A stretch of 64,000 nt of DNA from Fictibacillus sp. BK138. GTDB lineage: Bacteria; Bacillota; Bacilli; Bacillales; Fictibacillaceae. Of this stretch, positions 50,682-59,179 are shown piece by piece; position 1 is the stretch's first letter, and every line of letters begins with the position of its first letter. The notes beneath the pieces are model-generated. The model was given only the letters and a program-made list of their open reading frames with translations, ran no database searches and was not told the DNA's origin. The position numbers and the translations under genes were made by a program. The DNA lies in assembly GCF_004216955.1 (NCBI RefSeq), contig NZ_SGXL01000001.1, positions 2,445,413 through 2,509,412 on the forward strand. Reading direction: 5' to 3'.

Positions 50682-52172
50682 ATGTTCGAAGGCGGTCTTA
50701 ACGTAGATTATTTTATTTTATTATTGGCAGTTCTTTTATTGCTTGGTGTTATTACCACTAAGTTCTCATCAAGATTCGGCGTACCGGCCCTCGTACTTTT
50801 TATCGGAATCGGTATGCTTGCAGGAAGTGACGGACTAAACTTTATATACTTTGATGATCCTCACCTTACCCAGCTGGTCGGTGTAGTTGCACTTATCATT
50901 ATTTTATTCGAAGGAGGATTGCAGACAAAATGGAACAATGTTAAACCCATCTTGTACCCTTCTCTCTCTCTCGCAACATTCGGTGTATTTCTAACAACAG
51001 CAGTTGTTGCTGTTGCGGTAAAATTTTTACTCGATGTCACTTGGCTAGAGGCATTTCTTTTTGGATCAATCGTAGGTTCAACCGATGCTGCAGCTGTATT
51101 CTCTGTGTTATCAGGTAAAAACGTAAAAGATAAGCTATCCTCAACGCTAGAAGCTGAATCAGGATCTAATGACCCGATGGCTGTGTTCTTGACGATTACG
51201 TTTATCGAATTGTTAACAAGAGAAACAAGTTCCATCTTTAGTCTGATCTTCTCCTTCTTTTGGCAGATGGGAATGGGGTTAGTATTCGGGTACCTTTTTG
51301 GCAAGCTAGCCGTTTATGCCATCAATCGCATACAGCTTGAATCAAGCGGTCTGTATCCGGTATTCGCCTTATCATTTGCAATCCTCTGCTATGGGGTGAC
51401 GATGCTTGCCGGTGCGAGCGGACTGCTTGCGGTTTATGTAGCCGCTGTATTAATGGGCAACAACCACCTAACTTATAAAAACTCGATCGTTCGTTTTAAC
51501 GAAGGTTTTGCCTGGATGATGCAAATTTTAATGTTCGCGATCCTAGGTCTTCTTGTCTTCCCGAGTGAATTGTTCCACATTGGAATTATCGTGAAAGGTA
51601 TGATTATCTCACTGATCCTTATCTTTATCGCAAGACCGATCGGTGTTTTCTTAAGTACTTATTTTTCTCCTTTTGATTTTAAGGAAAAAGTATTTTTATC
51701 ATGGTCAGGATTAAGAGGCGCGGTTCCTATCGTGCTGGCTACGTTCCCTTTAATTGAAGGAGTAGAAAACAGCCAGCTATTCTTTAATCTTGTATTCTTC
51801 GTCGTGCTGACCTCTGCACTCATTCAAGGTTCAACGATTCCATGGGTCGCTCAGAAACTAAAGCTTACGGAGAAAGAAAAACCCACTTCTCCACACGTTC
51901 TGGAACTCGTTTCGATCGGTAAGGCCAATGCAGAGATTGTAGAGTTCTTTGTTCCTGAGAATGCAAAGATCATCGGACAGACGCTAGAAGAAATCACATT
52001 GCCACAGGATTCAATAGTGAGTGCAATGATTCGCGGTGATGAACTCATTACACCGACTGGAAAAACAGAGATCCACGCAAATGACATTCTATATATCATG
52101 GCTAATAAAAACAGGTTGAAGACACTGACTGATTATCTTTCCGAACAAAGAGTGAAGCAGAACTCTGAGTGA
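50682..52172 (+). CDS. CPA1-type potassium/proton antiporter with C-terminal RCK-C domain
   Basis: 496 residues, AAGGAGAG upstream. About 12-13 transmembrane helices (about 10-400) with the conserved TDAAAVFSVL and AESGSNDPMAVFLT motifs of CPA1 antiporters, and a C-terminal TrkA-C/RCK-like domain (VEFFVPENAKIIGQTLEEIT). It resembles NhaP2/CvrA-type K+/H+ antiporters. Ion specificity is inferred. Repeat R5 occupies its leader. Confidence 0.9.
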   Translation: MFEGGLNVDYFILLLAVLLLLGVITTKFSSRFGVPALVLFIGIGMLAGSDGLNFIYFDDPHLTQLVGVVALIIILFEGGLQTKWNNVKPILYPSLSLATFGVFLTTAVVAVAVKFLLDVTWLEAFLFGSIVGSTDAAAVFSVLSGKNVKDKLSSTLEAESGSNDPMAVFLTITFIELLTRETSSIFSLIFSFFWQMGMGLVFGYLFGKLAVYAINRIQLESSGLYPVFALSFAILCYGVTMLAGASGLLAVYVAAVLMGNNHLTYKNSIVRFNEGFAWMMQILMFAILGLLVFPSELFHIGIIVKGMIISLILIFIARPIGVFLSTYFSPFDFKEKVFLSWSGLRGAVPIVLATFPLIEGVENSQLFFNLVFFVVLTSALIQGSTIPWVAQKLKLTEKEKPTSPHVLELVSIGKANAEIVEFFVPENAKIIGQTLEEITLPQDSIVSAMIRGDELITPTGKTEIHANDILYIMANKNRLKTLTDYLSEQRVKQNSE

Positions 52173-52195
52173 AAAATGCTAAATATAAATATGAA

Positions 52196-52220
52196 AAAGC
52201 CGGGAACCTCCCGGCTTTCT
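52196..52220. terminator. Bidirectional terminator
   Basis: AAAGCCGGG / CCCGGCTTT hairpin between convergent antiporter and MscS genes. Confidence 0.88.
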
Positions 52221-53080
52221 TATGCACCTTTTTCTACGTTCACTTGATGAGGGTATGGAATTTCGATACCGTTTGCATCCAATGCCTCTTTCAAAGCCTG
52301 ACGCAATTCGCGCTCTACTGCCCACTGTTCCCCATTATGTGTTTTTGAGATAATACGAATTATAACATCTGATGAACCTAGCGCCTGAACACCAAGTACA
52401 TTCGGACCTTCCACAATGTTCTCATTGTTTGCTTTCACACGGTCACAAGCTTCTTGAAGTACTTTTACAGCTTGATCAATGTTTTCCTCATAAGCGATTC
52501 CGATGTCCACCAATGCACGCATGTTGCCACGGGAATGGTTTTGTATCGTACTGATCTCACGGTTGGGCATGTACGAGAGTGTTCCGTCAAACGCTCTGAT
52601 ATGCGTCGTTCTCAGACCAACTTCTTCAACGATACCATCAACACCGCCAATTGTTACATAGTCGCCAACTTCCATCTGTTTCTCGAGCAAAATAAAGAAA
52701 CCTGTTACCACATCACTTACAAGTCCTTGTGCACCGAATCCGATAGCGAGGCCAACGACACCAGCTCCTGCGATCAGGGTACCAATCTCAAGTCCGAACT
52801 GTTTAAACACGATACCTGCAAAAACAAATATTAAAACATAAGAAAATAAGTTCACAACTAACTTTTGCAATGTGATGATCCGACCGCTCGACATCTTGCG
52901 GTGAGATGCCGCTCTATCAAACATTCGGTTAATGATTCGTCTTCCGATCGATCGGATGATGATAAACATGACGATGATCAATAAAAATTTCGCAGCCCAT
53001 AATCCTGCTCCTAGCATGATTTCAGCCCAATTTATCTTTCCCATCCATTTTTCCCAATTCTCCAAAAAAACCACTCCCAC
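52220..53080 (-). CDS. MscS-family mechanosensitive channel
   Basis: 286 residues (start uncertain: GTG 53080 or an internal TTG/ATG near residue 6-13). TM helices in about 20-120 followed by the MscS signature GLAIGFGAQGLVSDVVTGFF and the soluble beta domain (EVGDYVTIGGVDGIVEEVGL, TTHIRAFDGTLSYMPNREIS). Small-conductance tension-gated channel that protects against hypo-osmotic shock. Confidence 0.92.
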   Translation of the reverse strand: MGVVFLENWEKWMGKINWAEIMLGAGLWAAKFLLIIVMFIIIRSIGRRIINRMFDRAASHRKMSSGRIITLQKLVVNLFSYVLIFVFAGIVFKQFGLEIGTLIAGAGVVGLAIGFGAQGLVSDVVTGFFILLEKQMEVGDYVTIGGVDGIVEEVGLRTTHIRAFDGTLSYMPNREISTIQNHSRGNMRALVDIGIAYEENIDQAVKVLQEACDRVKANNENIVEGPNVLGVQALGSSDVIIRIISKTHNGEQWAVERELRQALKEALDANGIEIPYPHQVNVEKGA

Positions 53081-53147
53081 TTGTCTTCAATAGAATAGTT
53101 CCTATTGTAACAAGGCTTGGAGCGGCTTTTCAATCAAATTACTATTT

Positions 53148-54134
53148 TTATTGCGCGGTTACAGGCGTTCTATCGATTTCAAATCCCATATCTTCCAGCA
53201 TTTTGTGATCTGCCGTTGATTCCTGCCCTGCTGTTGTAAGGTAATCACCAACAAAGATGGAGTTGGCTGCATATAGCCCGAGTGGCTGAAGGCTTCGTAA
53301 ATTCACTTCTCGTCCGCCTGAAATTCGAATTTCTTTTGTTGGATTGATGTAGCGGAATAATGCCAGAACCTTTAAGCAATAGCGCGGATCCAGTTCATCC
53401 GTTCCTTCGAGCGGTGTTCCATCAATGGCATGCAAAAAGTTAACCGGAATGGAATCCGCATCAAGTACTTTAAGGCTTCGTGCCATATCGATCACATCCT
53501 GTTTCGTTTCCTTCATGCCGACGATCACCCCTGAGCAAGGTGAGATTCCGCTGTCTTTTACTACGTTAACTGTGTTCACTCGGTCATCGTATGTATGAGA
53601 TGTTGTGATATTTTCATGGTTTCGAGCTGAAGTGTTCAAGTTATGGTTGTAGCGGTCCACTCCTGCTTCTTTTAGACGTGCCGCCTGTTCTGGCTTTAGA
53701 ATTCCTAGGCAAGCACAAACTTTTAATCCGTATGTATCTTTGATCTCTTTTACAGCTTCTACGACTTTATCCACATCCCGGTTCGTGGGTCCTCGGCCGC
53801 TTGCTACGATGCAGTAGGTTCCGACGTTCAGGTTATAAGCCGTTTCTGCACCTTTCACCATCTCGTCTTTATCCATCATTCTGTACGTTTCGATCGGAGC
53901 CGTTGAAACGATAGATTGCGAGCAATAGCCGCAGTTCTCAGGACATGCACCGGATTTCGTATTGATGATCATGTTTAATTTTACGAGATTCCCATAATAG
54001 TGTTTACGAACCTGATAAGCACCGTGAAGCAGCAGTAGCAAGTCTTCATCTGGACATTCTAAAATGGAAAGTGCTTCTTCGTTCGTGACCTCCTCACCTT
54101 GCAAAACCTTCTCAGCTAGCAGATTCCAAGTCAT
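53148..54134 (-). CDS. bioB: Biotin synthase
   Basis: 328 residues. Radical-SAM enzyme that inserts sulfur into dethiobiotin. The 4Fe-4S motif CPENCGYC is at Cys64, Cys68 and Cys71, and the 2Fe-2S ligands lie in the following segments (SGVIVGMKETKQDV). It lies downstream of bioY on the same strand and is probably co-transcribed from the BirA-regulated promoter. Confidence 0.97.
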   Translation of the reverse strand: MTWNLLAEKVLQGEEVTNEEALSILECPDEDLLLLLHGAYQVRKHYYGNLVKLNMIINTKSGACPENCGYCSQSIVSTAPIETYRMMDKDEMVKGAETAYNLNVGTYCIVASGRGPTNRDVDKVVEAVKEIKDTYGLKVCACLGILKPEQAARLKEAGVDRYNHNLNTSARNHENITTSHTYDDRVNTVNVVKDSGISPCSGVIVGMKETKQDVIDMARSLKVLDADSIPVNFLHAIDGTPLEGTDELDPRYCLKVLALFRYINPTKEIRISGGREVNLRSLQPLGLYAANSIFVGDYLTTAGQESTADHKMLEDMGFEIDRTPVTAQ

Positions 54135-54149
54135 TTTGCGTCTCCCCTT

Positions 54150-54752
54150 TTATGATGCGTGTTTTGTTTGATGTGACATTACTTTTTTTCGCGCGATATT
54201 AATACGTGGAGCGATAAGTGCTGCGCAAACGGCTAGAATGATATCTTTCGGAAGCGGAACCATCATCCATCCCCAAGCCATAGTATAAGTAAACCCTTCT
54301 GGCGCAGCTGCCCACATCTTATATGCCATGAACATGAGGTTTGTTCCAACCACATAGTTGATCGCCGTTCCGATGAGTGTCGCCACCACATACGAAGCTT
54401 TGCTGCCGTTCTTTTCAATGATCAAACCTGTTACATAGGCTACTAGAATAAAAGATAATAGAAATCCGAAAGTAGGACTTACTACGGTTGCAAAACCGCC
54501 TTTAAATTGTGCGAAGACAGGTGCTCCGACTAAACCAACTAATACGTATACGCTCATAGCAATCGCACCTAATCGGCTTCCTAATAATGCTCCTGCCAGA
54601 ATACAGAAGAACGTCTGCAATGTAATTGGAACTCCGCCAACGACCATGAACGGAAAGATCGTTGTTATGTTTGCCCCGATCGCCATTAATGCCACAAACA
54701 TTCCGATCAGCGTAATATCAATCGTTTTCAACCCATTTCTTCTTGCTGTCAT
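54150..54752 (-). CDS. bioY: BioY biotin transporter
   Basis: 200 residues. S-component-like membrane protein with the BioY pattern (IGANITTIFPFMVVGGVPIT, GALLGSRLGAIAMSVYVLVG). Biotin uptake by ECF-type transport. First gene of the bioY-bioB pair, preceded by a BirA-type operator and promoter. Confidence 0.95.
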   Translation of the reverse strand: MTARRNGLKTIDITLIGMFVALMAIGANITTIFPFMVVGGVPITLQTFFCILAGALLGSRLGAIAMSVYVLVGLVGAPVFAQFKGGFATVVSPTFGFLLSFILVAYVTGLIIEKNGSKASYVVATLIGTAINYVVGTNLMFMAYKMWAAAPEGFTYTMAWGWMMVPLPKDIILAVCAALIAPRINIARKKVMSHQTKHAS

Positions 54753-54791
54753 GTGAATGAACCTCCATTTGTAAGAACTGTTTATGCTATA

Positions 54792-54843
54792 AGAATAGCG
54801 AAGGTTACGATTTGCGTCAACTTATAAAATATTTAAGTTAACA
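54792..54843 (-). promoter_or_regulatory. Promoter with BirA-type operator
   Basis: Leftward TGTTAAC (54837-54843), N15, GTTGAC (54816-54821), a form of the BirA operator seen before biotin genes. The -35 TTGACG (54815-54820) overlaps the second half-site, with -10 TATTCT (54792-54797) after a 17-bp spacer. Biotinylated BirA would therefore block the promoter. Confidence 0.8.
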
Positions 54844-54854
54844 TTTAAGGATTA

Positions 54855-54885
54855 GGAAAACCACTCCGTATTTTTAGAGTGGTTT
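54855..54885 (-). terminator. Terminator of the APH-like gene
   Basis: AAACCACTC / GAGTGGTTT stem; it includes the last codons and stop of the kinase gene. Confidence 0.8.
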
Positions 54886-55881
54886 ATGAATGTTGTTTTT
54901 GATTTTGGTGAGCAGATCACTATCTAAATCTGCATAAATCTTGTTGTTTTCAATGTTTGTTTTCAGATTATGAATCGTGTATTCCTGCCAATCTTGCAGG
55001 TTACCAATATCCCAAACTTTTAGAAAAAGAACATATAGAAATAACTCGCGAAGCTTAAGAAAGTCTGGGAGCTGATCGATCAGCTCATTTGTTAAATCAT
55101 TGCTCTCTCTGTATCCGTTCAGAAAATGGATAAGAAACTCCACCGCAAAATCATCTTCTGTTGAATTGAATGATGTGTGCTGCCAATATGCATGATAGAA
55201 CGCTGTTGCAATATCATAAGCAAAATAAAAATAAGCACAGTCGTCGAAATCAAAAAGCGTGATTTCCTCTTCATCAACAAAAAAGTTTCCTTGGTGAAAA
55301 TCATTATGTATGAGACCGAAATACTGATCCCCCATTGAAAACTCCTTAATTCGTTCAACCAGTTCAACATACTTTTGTCGTATCCATTCAGAAGGCAGAT
55401 CCTTAAATAGTTCATGATTATAGGGATGATCTGCATTCCAATGGGGTCTACCGGTATTCGTTTTTTCGGCAGAATAGCGTTTTCCGGCTTGATGAACCTC
55501 TCCTAGCAACCTCCCCCATCGCTGAAAAAAATGCGGGTTCCATTGATCTCGGTTCTGAACATTAACCGGTCCGCCAGTGGCTTTTTCAAAAACCGTTACA
55601 TAAGAATCATGTACCTCTTCAACGAACTGATTGTTTTTTGAGGTGACAGCAACACTAACAGGTACACCGCTTTTCTTCAAACACTGAATCCATGAAATCT
55701 CTTCGTTGAGCATTTCAGCGTTTCTTTTATCTTTAGATGTGATCCGCATTATGTAATCATGGTGGTTCCTTGTAAAGCTATAAACTTTGTTTTGAAACCC
55801 TTCAGATATGGCGGTTAATTCATCAGGGGTTATCCCATATAACTCCGTTGCTTTTTTAATAGTTTCGATTAGATTTTTCAT
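54874..55881 (-). CDS. Aminoglycoside phosphotransferase-like kinase
   Basis: 335 residues. Kinase-like fold with Brenner motif LIHNDFHQGNFF and the metal-binding LFDFDDCAYFY region, as in the APH / choline-kinase-like superfamily. The substrate could be an antibiotic, a small alcohol or a spore/sugar metabolite; the sequence does not decide it. Array C lies upstream. Confidence 0.88.
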   Translation of the reverse strand: MKNLIETIKKATELYGITPDELTAISEGFQNKVYSFTRNHHDYIMRITSKDKRNAEMLNEEISWIQCLKKSGVPVSVAVTSKNNQFVEEVHDSYVTVFEKATGGPVNVQNRDQWNPHFFQRWGRLLGEVHQAGKRYSAEKTNTGRPHWNADHPYNHELFKDLPSEWIRQKYVELVERIKEFSMGDQYFGLIHNDFHQGNFFVDEEEITLFDFDDCAYFYFAYDIATAFYHAYWQHTSFNSTEDDFAVEFLIHFLNGYRESNDLTNELIDQLPDFLKLRELFLYVLFLKVWDIGNLQDWQEYTIHNLKTNIENNKIYADLDSDLLTKIKNNIHKPL

Positions 55882-55969
55882 ATGTTCACCTGTTCTTTAA
55901 AATAACTGTCCTGTGAAGTTCTGCATGAGATGGCTTGATTCCTCTCTGAATTGTCGAGAATTAACTACT

Positions 55970-56060
55970 CGTGGTTATATTTTATTTTACGTGGGATTAT
56001 TGCTCTTTTTCGTGGGATTATTCATTTTAAGCAAGGAATAAATTCATCTGACGTGGGATT
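55970..56060 (+). repeat. 20-21-bp tandem array C (core CGTGGGATTA)
   Basis: CGTGG(G/T)AT-like units begin at 55970, 55990, 56011 and 56052, with a degenerate unit CAAGGAATA at about 56032. Spacings are 20-21 bp. The full CGTGGGATTA core is in the units at 55990 and 56011. It lies between the APH-like gene start (55881) and the ABC permease terminator. Confidence 0.75.
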
Positions 56061-56087
56061 CTGTTTAGAAAGCAACAAAAAAACTGG

Positions 56088-56136
56088 CTCGAGGGGAACT
56101 CGTCACCCCCTCAAAAGCCAGTTTCTCATCAATTAT
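56088..56136 (-). terminator. Terminator of the sugar ABC operon
   Basis: AAACTGGCT / AGCCAGTTT outer stem enclosing GAGGGG / CCCCTC. Confidence 0.85.
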
Positions 56137-56137
56137 T

Positions 56138-56962
56138 CTATTTATCTCCTGTAAACTTGATTCCTTTTACAAAATATCGGTTGAAAAAGGCGTACAGGAC
56201 GATTATCGGGAGCGTAAAGACCATGGATGCTGCCATGATGTAGTTCCAATATGAAATGAACTGTCCTTTAAACGAGTTCAATCCGAGCGGCAATGTGAAC
56301 ATATCCATGTCAGACAAAATGATGAGCGGTCTCATAAAGTCGTTCCAGAACGCCATGAACACGAAGATCGTCTGAGCGGCAAGAGCCGGTTTTGCAAGCG
56401 GCAGTACGATCCTAAAGAACGTACCGAAGCGGCCTAGACCATCGATTGCTGCTGCTTCCTCCACTTCTTTCGGGAAGTTCACAAAGAACTGTCTCATCAT
56501 AAAGATGAACGTTGCGTTAACTGCACCTGGTATGATCATTCCCTGATAAGAGTTCAGCCAGCCAAGCTCTTTTAAAATCAAAAAGTTCGGGATCAGCGTA
56601 ACCTGAAACGGAATCATCAACACAGCTAGAATGATGATAAAGATACTCTTTTTACCCGGGAAGCTCAACCTAGCGAGCGCATATCCAGCCATAGAGTTGA
56701 ACAATAAATTAAGCATTGTTCCAACTGTTGCTATAAATAGACTGTTGAACAGCCATCTGCCGAATAACGGTTCTTTCGAGAAAATTTGTTTGTAGTTATC
56801 CAGTGTAAAATCTTTCGGTATAAAATTGATCGATCCGCTTACGATCTCACCTAGTGTTTTAAAGGAAGAAGACAGTGCCCATAAAAACGGAATGACAGTG
56901 ATGATCGCGTAGACGACAAGGATGACATATAATGCTTTTCTTCCAGCCGATCGTTTTTTCAT
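56138..56962 (-). CDS. Carbohydrate ABC transporter permease (MalG-like)
   Basis: 274 residues, AGGAGG upstream. Six transmembrane segments; the EAA loop EEAAAIDGLGRFGTFFRIVL marks binding to an ABC ATPase. It works with the preceding permease and the binding lipoprotein to import a sugar, probably a maltodextrin or alpha-glucoside given the debranching enzyme. No ATPase gene lies in the operon. Confidence 0.92.
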   Translation of the reverse strand: MKKRSAGRKALYVILVVYAIITVIPFLWALSSSFKTLGEIVSGSINFIPKDFTLDNYKQIFSKEPLFGRWLFNSLFIATVGTMLNLLFNSMAGYALARLSFPGKKSIFIIILAVLMIPFQVTLIPNFLILKELGWLNSYQGMIIPGAVNATFIFMMRQFFVNFPKEVEEAAAIDGLGRFGTFFRIVLPLAKPALAAQTIFVFMAFWNDFMRPLIILSDMDMFTLPLGLNSFKGQFISYWNYIMAASMVFTLPIIVLYAFFNRYFVKGIKFTGDK

Positions 56963-56974
56963 GGAATCTCCTCC

Positions 56975-57880
56975 TTAGTAAAGTGATTCTTCTTTTGAGA
57001 ATTTGCGCTGTATTAAAGTAGCCACTAGAATGATGATCGCAAGCATGAAGGCGATCGCTGTTGCGTAACCCATCGTCCCAAGCGTCTTAAATGCATATTG
57101 ATAGATTAAAAGAACAACTGTCAGCGTGGAGTTGTTCGGTCCGCCCGATCCTCCTGAGAAAATGTACGACTGATCAAACAGCTGGAACGTTCCGATGATT
57201 CCCATGATTACTACGAATGATGTAACAGGACGCAGGTTCGGAACCGTGATGTGCCAAAACTTTTGAACTGCACCTGCCCCGTCCAGCTCGGCTGCTTCAT
57301 AATGACTGTCCGGTATATCCTGCAGCGCCGCAAGATAGATGACCATAAAGAAAGGTGCTGTCGCCCAAATGTTCATGATCATGATGGCGATCAGTGCGAC
57401 GTCCGGGTCCCCAATCCAGTTATAGGTCGGCAGATGAAATATCTTCAGTACATAGTTGATCAAGCCGTTCTGATTATACATCCACATAAAGATCAGGGTT
57501 AACACCGCGGATGATGTTAAGGTCGGCAAGAAATAGACGACCCGGAAAAACTTCTGCCCCTTAAGCCCTGCATTCAAGGAAGCCGCAAGCACCAGCGCCA
57601 AGAAGGTCTGTGCAGGGACAACCACCGCTACATATATGGCGGTGTTTTTCAAAGCGATAATCGCACGGTCATCAAAGGTTACTTTTAAAAAGTTATCCAG
57701 CCCCCGAAACTCATAACTAGCACCACCGAGCAGCTCCACTTTATGAAAAGATAAGAAAACAGCATAAAGGATTGGGGCGATAACAAATACGCCTAGTATA
57801 AGGATTGTCGGAAGCAAAAACAGATAGCCTTGTCCCGCTTCTTTCCTCTCTTTTTTCGTAAACATTTTCACGTTCTTCAC
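56975..57880 (-). CDS. Carbohydrate ABC transporter permease (MalF-like)
   Basis: 301 residues if GTG 57880 is the start; GTG 57871 is better placed after GAGGTG. Six transmembrane segments and an EAA loop (YEAAELDGAGAVQKFWHITV). Pair partner of the MalG-like permease; 12 nt separate the two genes. Confidence 0.92.
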   Translation of the reverse strand: MKNVKMFTKKERKEAGQGYLFLLPTILILGVFVIAPILYAVFLSFHKVELLGGASYEFRGLDNFLKVTFDDRAIIALKNTAIYVAVVVPAQTFLALVLAASLNAGLKGQKFFRVVYFLPTLTSSAVLTLIFMWMYNQNGLINYVLKIFHLPTYNWIGDPDVALIAIMIMNIWATAPFFMVIYLAALQDIPDSHYEAAELDGAGAVQKFWHITVPNLRPVTSFVVIMGIIGTFQLFDQSYIFSGGSGGPNNSTLTVVLLIYQYAFKTLGTMGYATAIAFMLAIIILVATLIQRKFSKEESLY

Positions 57881-57895
57881 CTCACTTCTTTTTCG

Positions 57896-59149
57896 TTATT
57901 CTGTAACCTTTATTTCTCTGTTCGCTTGTTTCTCAGCATCTTTCAGCGCTTCTTTTAATTTACGATCTCCAAGATATGCACTGAGAAACTGGTTGTTAAA
58001 GTTGTTCATGACGATTGGAAGTGAAGGACCATCCTGCCATACGGTCGCATAGCTTGCTCCGTTAACCAATGGCCGGCGTAGTTCGTCTTGATCAAAGCCG
58101 AGTTCAGCCGCAACCGATTTTCTCGTCGGCAATGCAAAACCCTTGCTTGTCCACTTTTCCATGCCTTCCTTGCCGGTGAGATATTCAATTAGTTCCCACG
58201 ACTCTTTTTTATGTTCAGATTCTGAATTCATAGCATAACCGACTGTGAATGACATCGTTCCCTTTTTCCCGTTAACGGTTGGGAGTTCTGCTGTACCATA
58301 GTCGATATCAGGGAAAGTATCTTCCATATAAGGAATGTTCCAGTTTCCTTCAACGACCATTGCCGCTTTCCCGCGGCCGAACATTTCACCCGCAGACTGT
58401 CCTGCTCCAACTTCGGATGGAGTAGCTGCAGATTTATCTTTCAAGTGCATATCCACAATCGGCTGGATAGCATTTACTACTTTGTCATCTGCAAAGCTGG
58501 CGCGTCCGTCTGTAATCACTTCCCCGCCCTGGGATTCTGCCAGATAATATAAGCGCTCAATCTGCGGCATAACACCGAGTCCGTACACTTGTTTTTCTTC
58601 ATCGGTCACTTTTTTTGCGATCTGTTCTAGCTCTTCCCATGTTTTTGGCGGTCCTGAGATGCCGTGCTCTTTGAACATTTTTTTATTATAAAAAAGGGCT
58701 AGAGTTGAATAATCTTTGGGCAATCCATAAAGTTCACCGTCACTTCTAAAAGCGTCGATCATCGGTTTCTCAAAGTCATCAATATCGAATTCTTCCGTTA
58801 CGTACTTTTTAAGTGGTTCAATCGCACCTGTCTCGATCAAGGCAGGAGCTTCAAACGCATCTAAGTAAAACACGTCAGCCGCTGTTCCACCGATCAGCCG
58901 GGTTTTGAGTACATCCATATATTGATCATTGATCGTGTTCAGCTTCACATCGATGTGCGGATGCTCTTTTTCAAAATCAGCAAGCACTTCATTCAACAGT
59001 TTCTTTTCGACGGGATTACCTCCCCATCCACTTAAGACGATCTCTGTTTTTTCTGTGTCACTTTCTTCGTCATTGCCGCAGCCCGACAGTGCAGTTGTCA
59101 GTAACAGTGAAGAAAAACAAACAGCTGACATCCATTTTGCAGGTCTCAT
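57896..59149 (-). CDS. Carbohydrate ABC transporter substrate-binding lipoprotein
   Basis: 417 residues, AAGGGAG upstream. Lipobox LSGC with Cys24. Sequence matches the family 1 solute-binding proteins (VLSGWGGNPVEKKLLNEVLA, DVFYLDAFEAPALI, AMVVEGNWNIPYM). It binds the sugar and delivers it to the two permeases. Confidence 0.93.
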   Translation of the reverse strand: MRPAKWMSAVCFSSLLLTTALSGCGNDEESDTEKTEIVLSGWGGNPVEKKLLNEVLADFEKEHPHIDVKLNTINDQYMDVLKTRLIGGTAADVFYLDAFEAPALIETGAIEPLKKYVTEEFDIDDFEKPMIDAFRSDGELYGLPKDYSTLALFYNKKMFKEHGISGPPKTWEELEQIAKKVTDEEKQVYGLGVMPQIERLYYLAESQGGEVITDGRASFADDKVVNAIQPIVDMHLKDKSAATPSEVGAGQSAGEMFGRGKAAMVVEGNWNIPYMEDTFPDIDYGTAELPTVNGKKGTMSFTVGYAMNSESEHKKESWELIEYLTGKEGMEKWTSKGFALPTRKSVAAELGFDQDELRRPLVNGASYATVWQDGPSLPIVMNNFNNQFLSAYLGDRKLKEALKDAEKQANREIKVTE

Positions 59150-59179
59150 TGTTTCTCTCTCCCTTCTTCAAAGCTTGAA

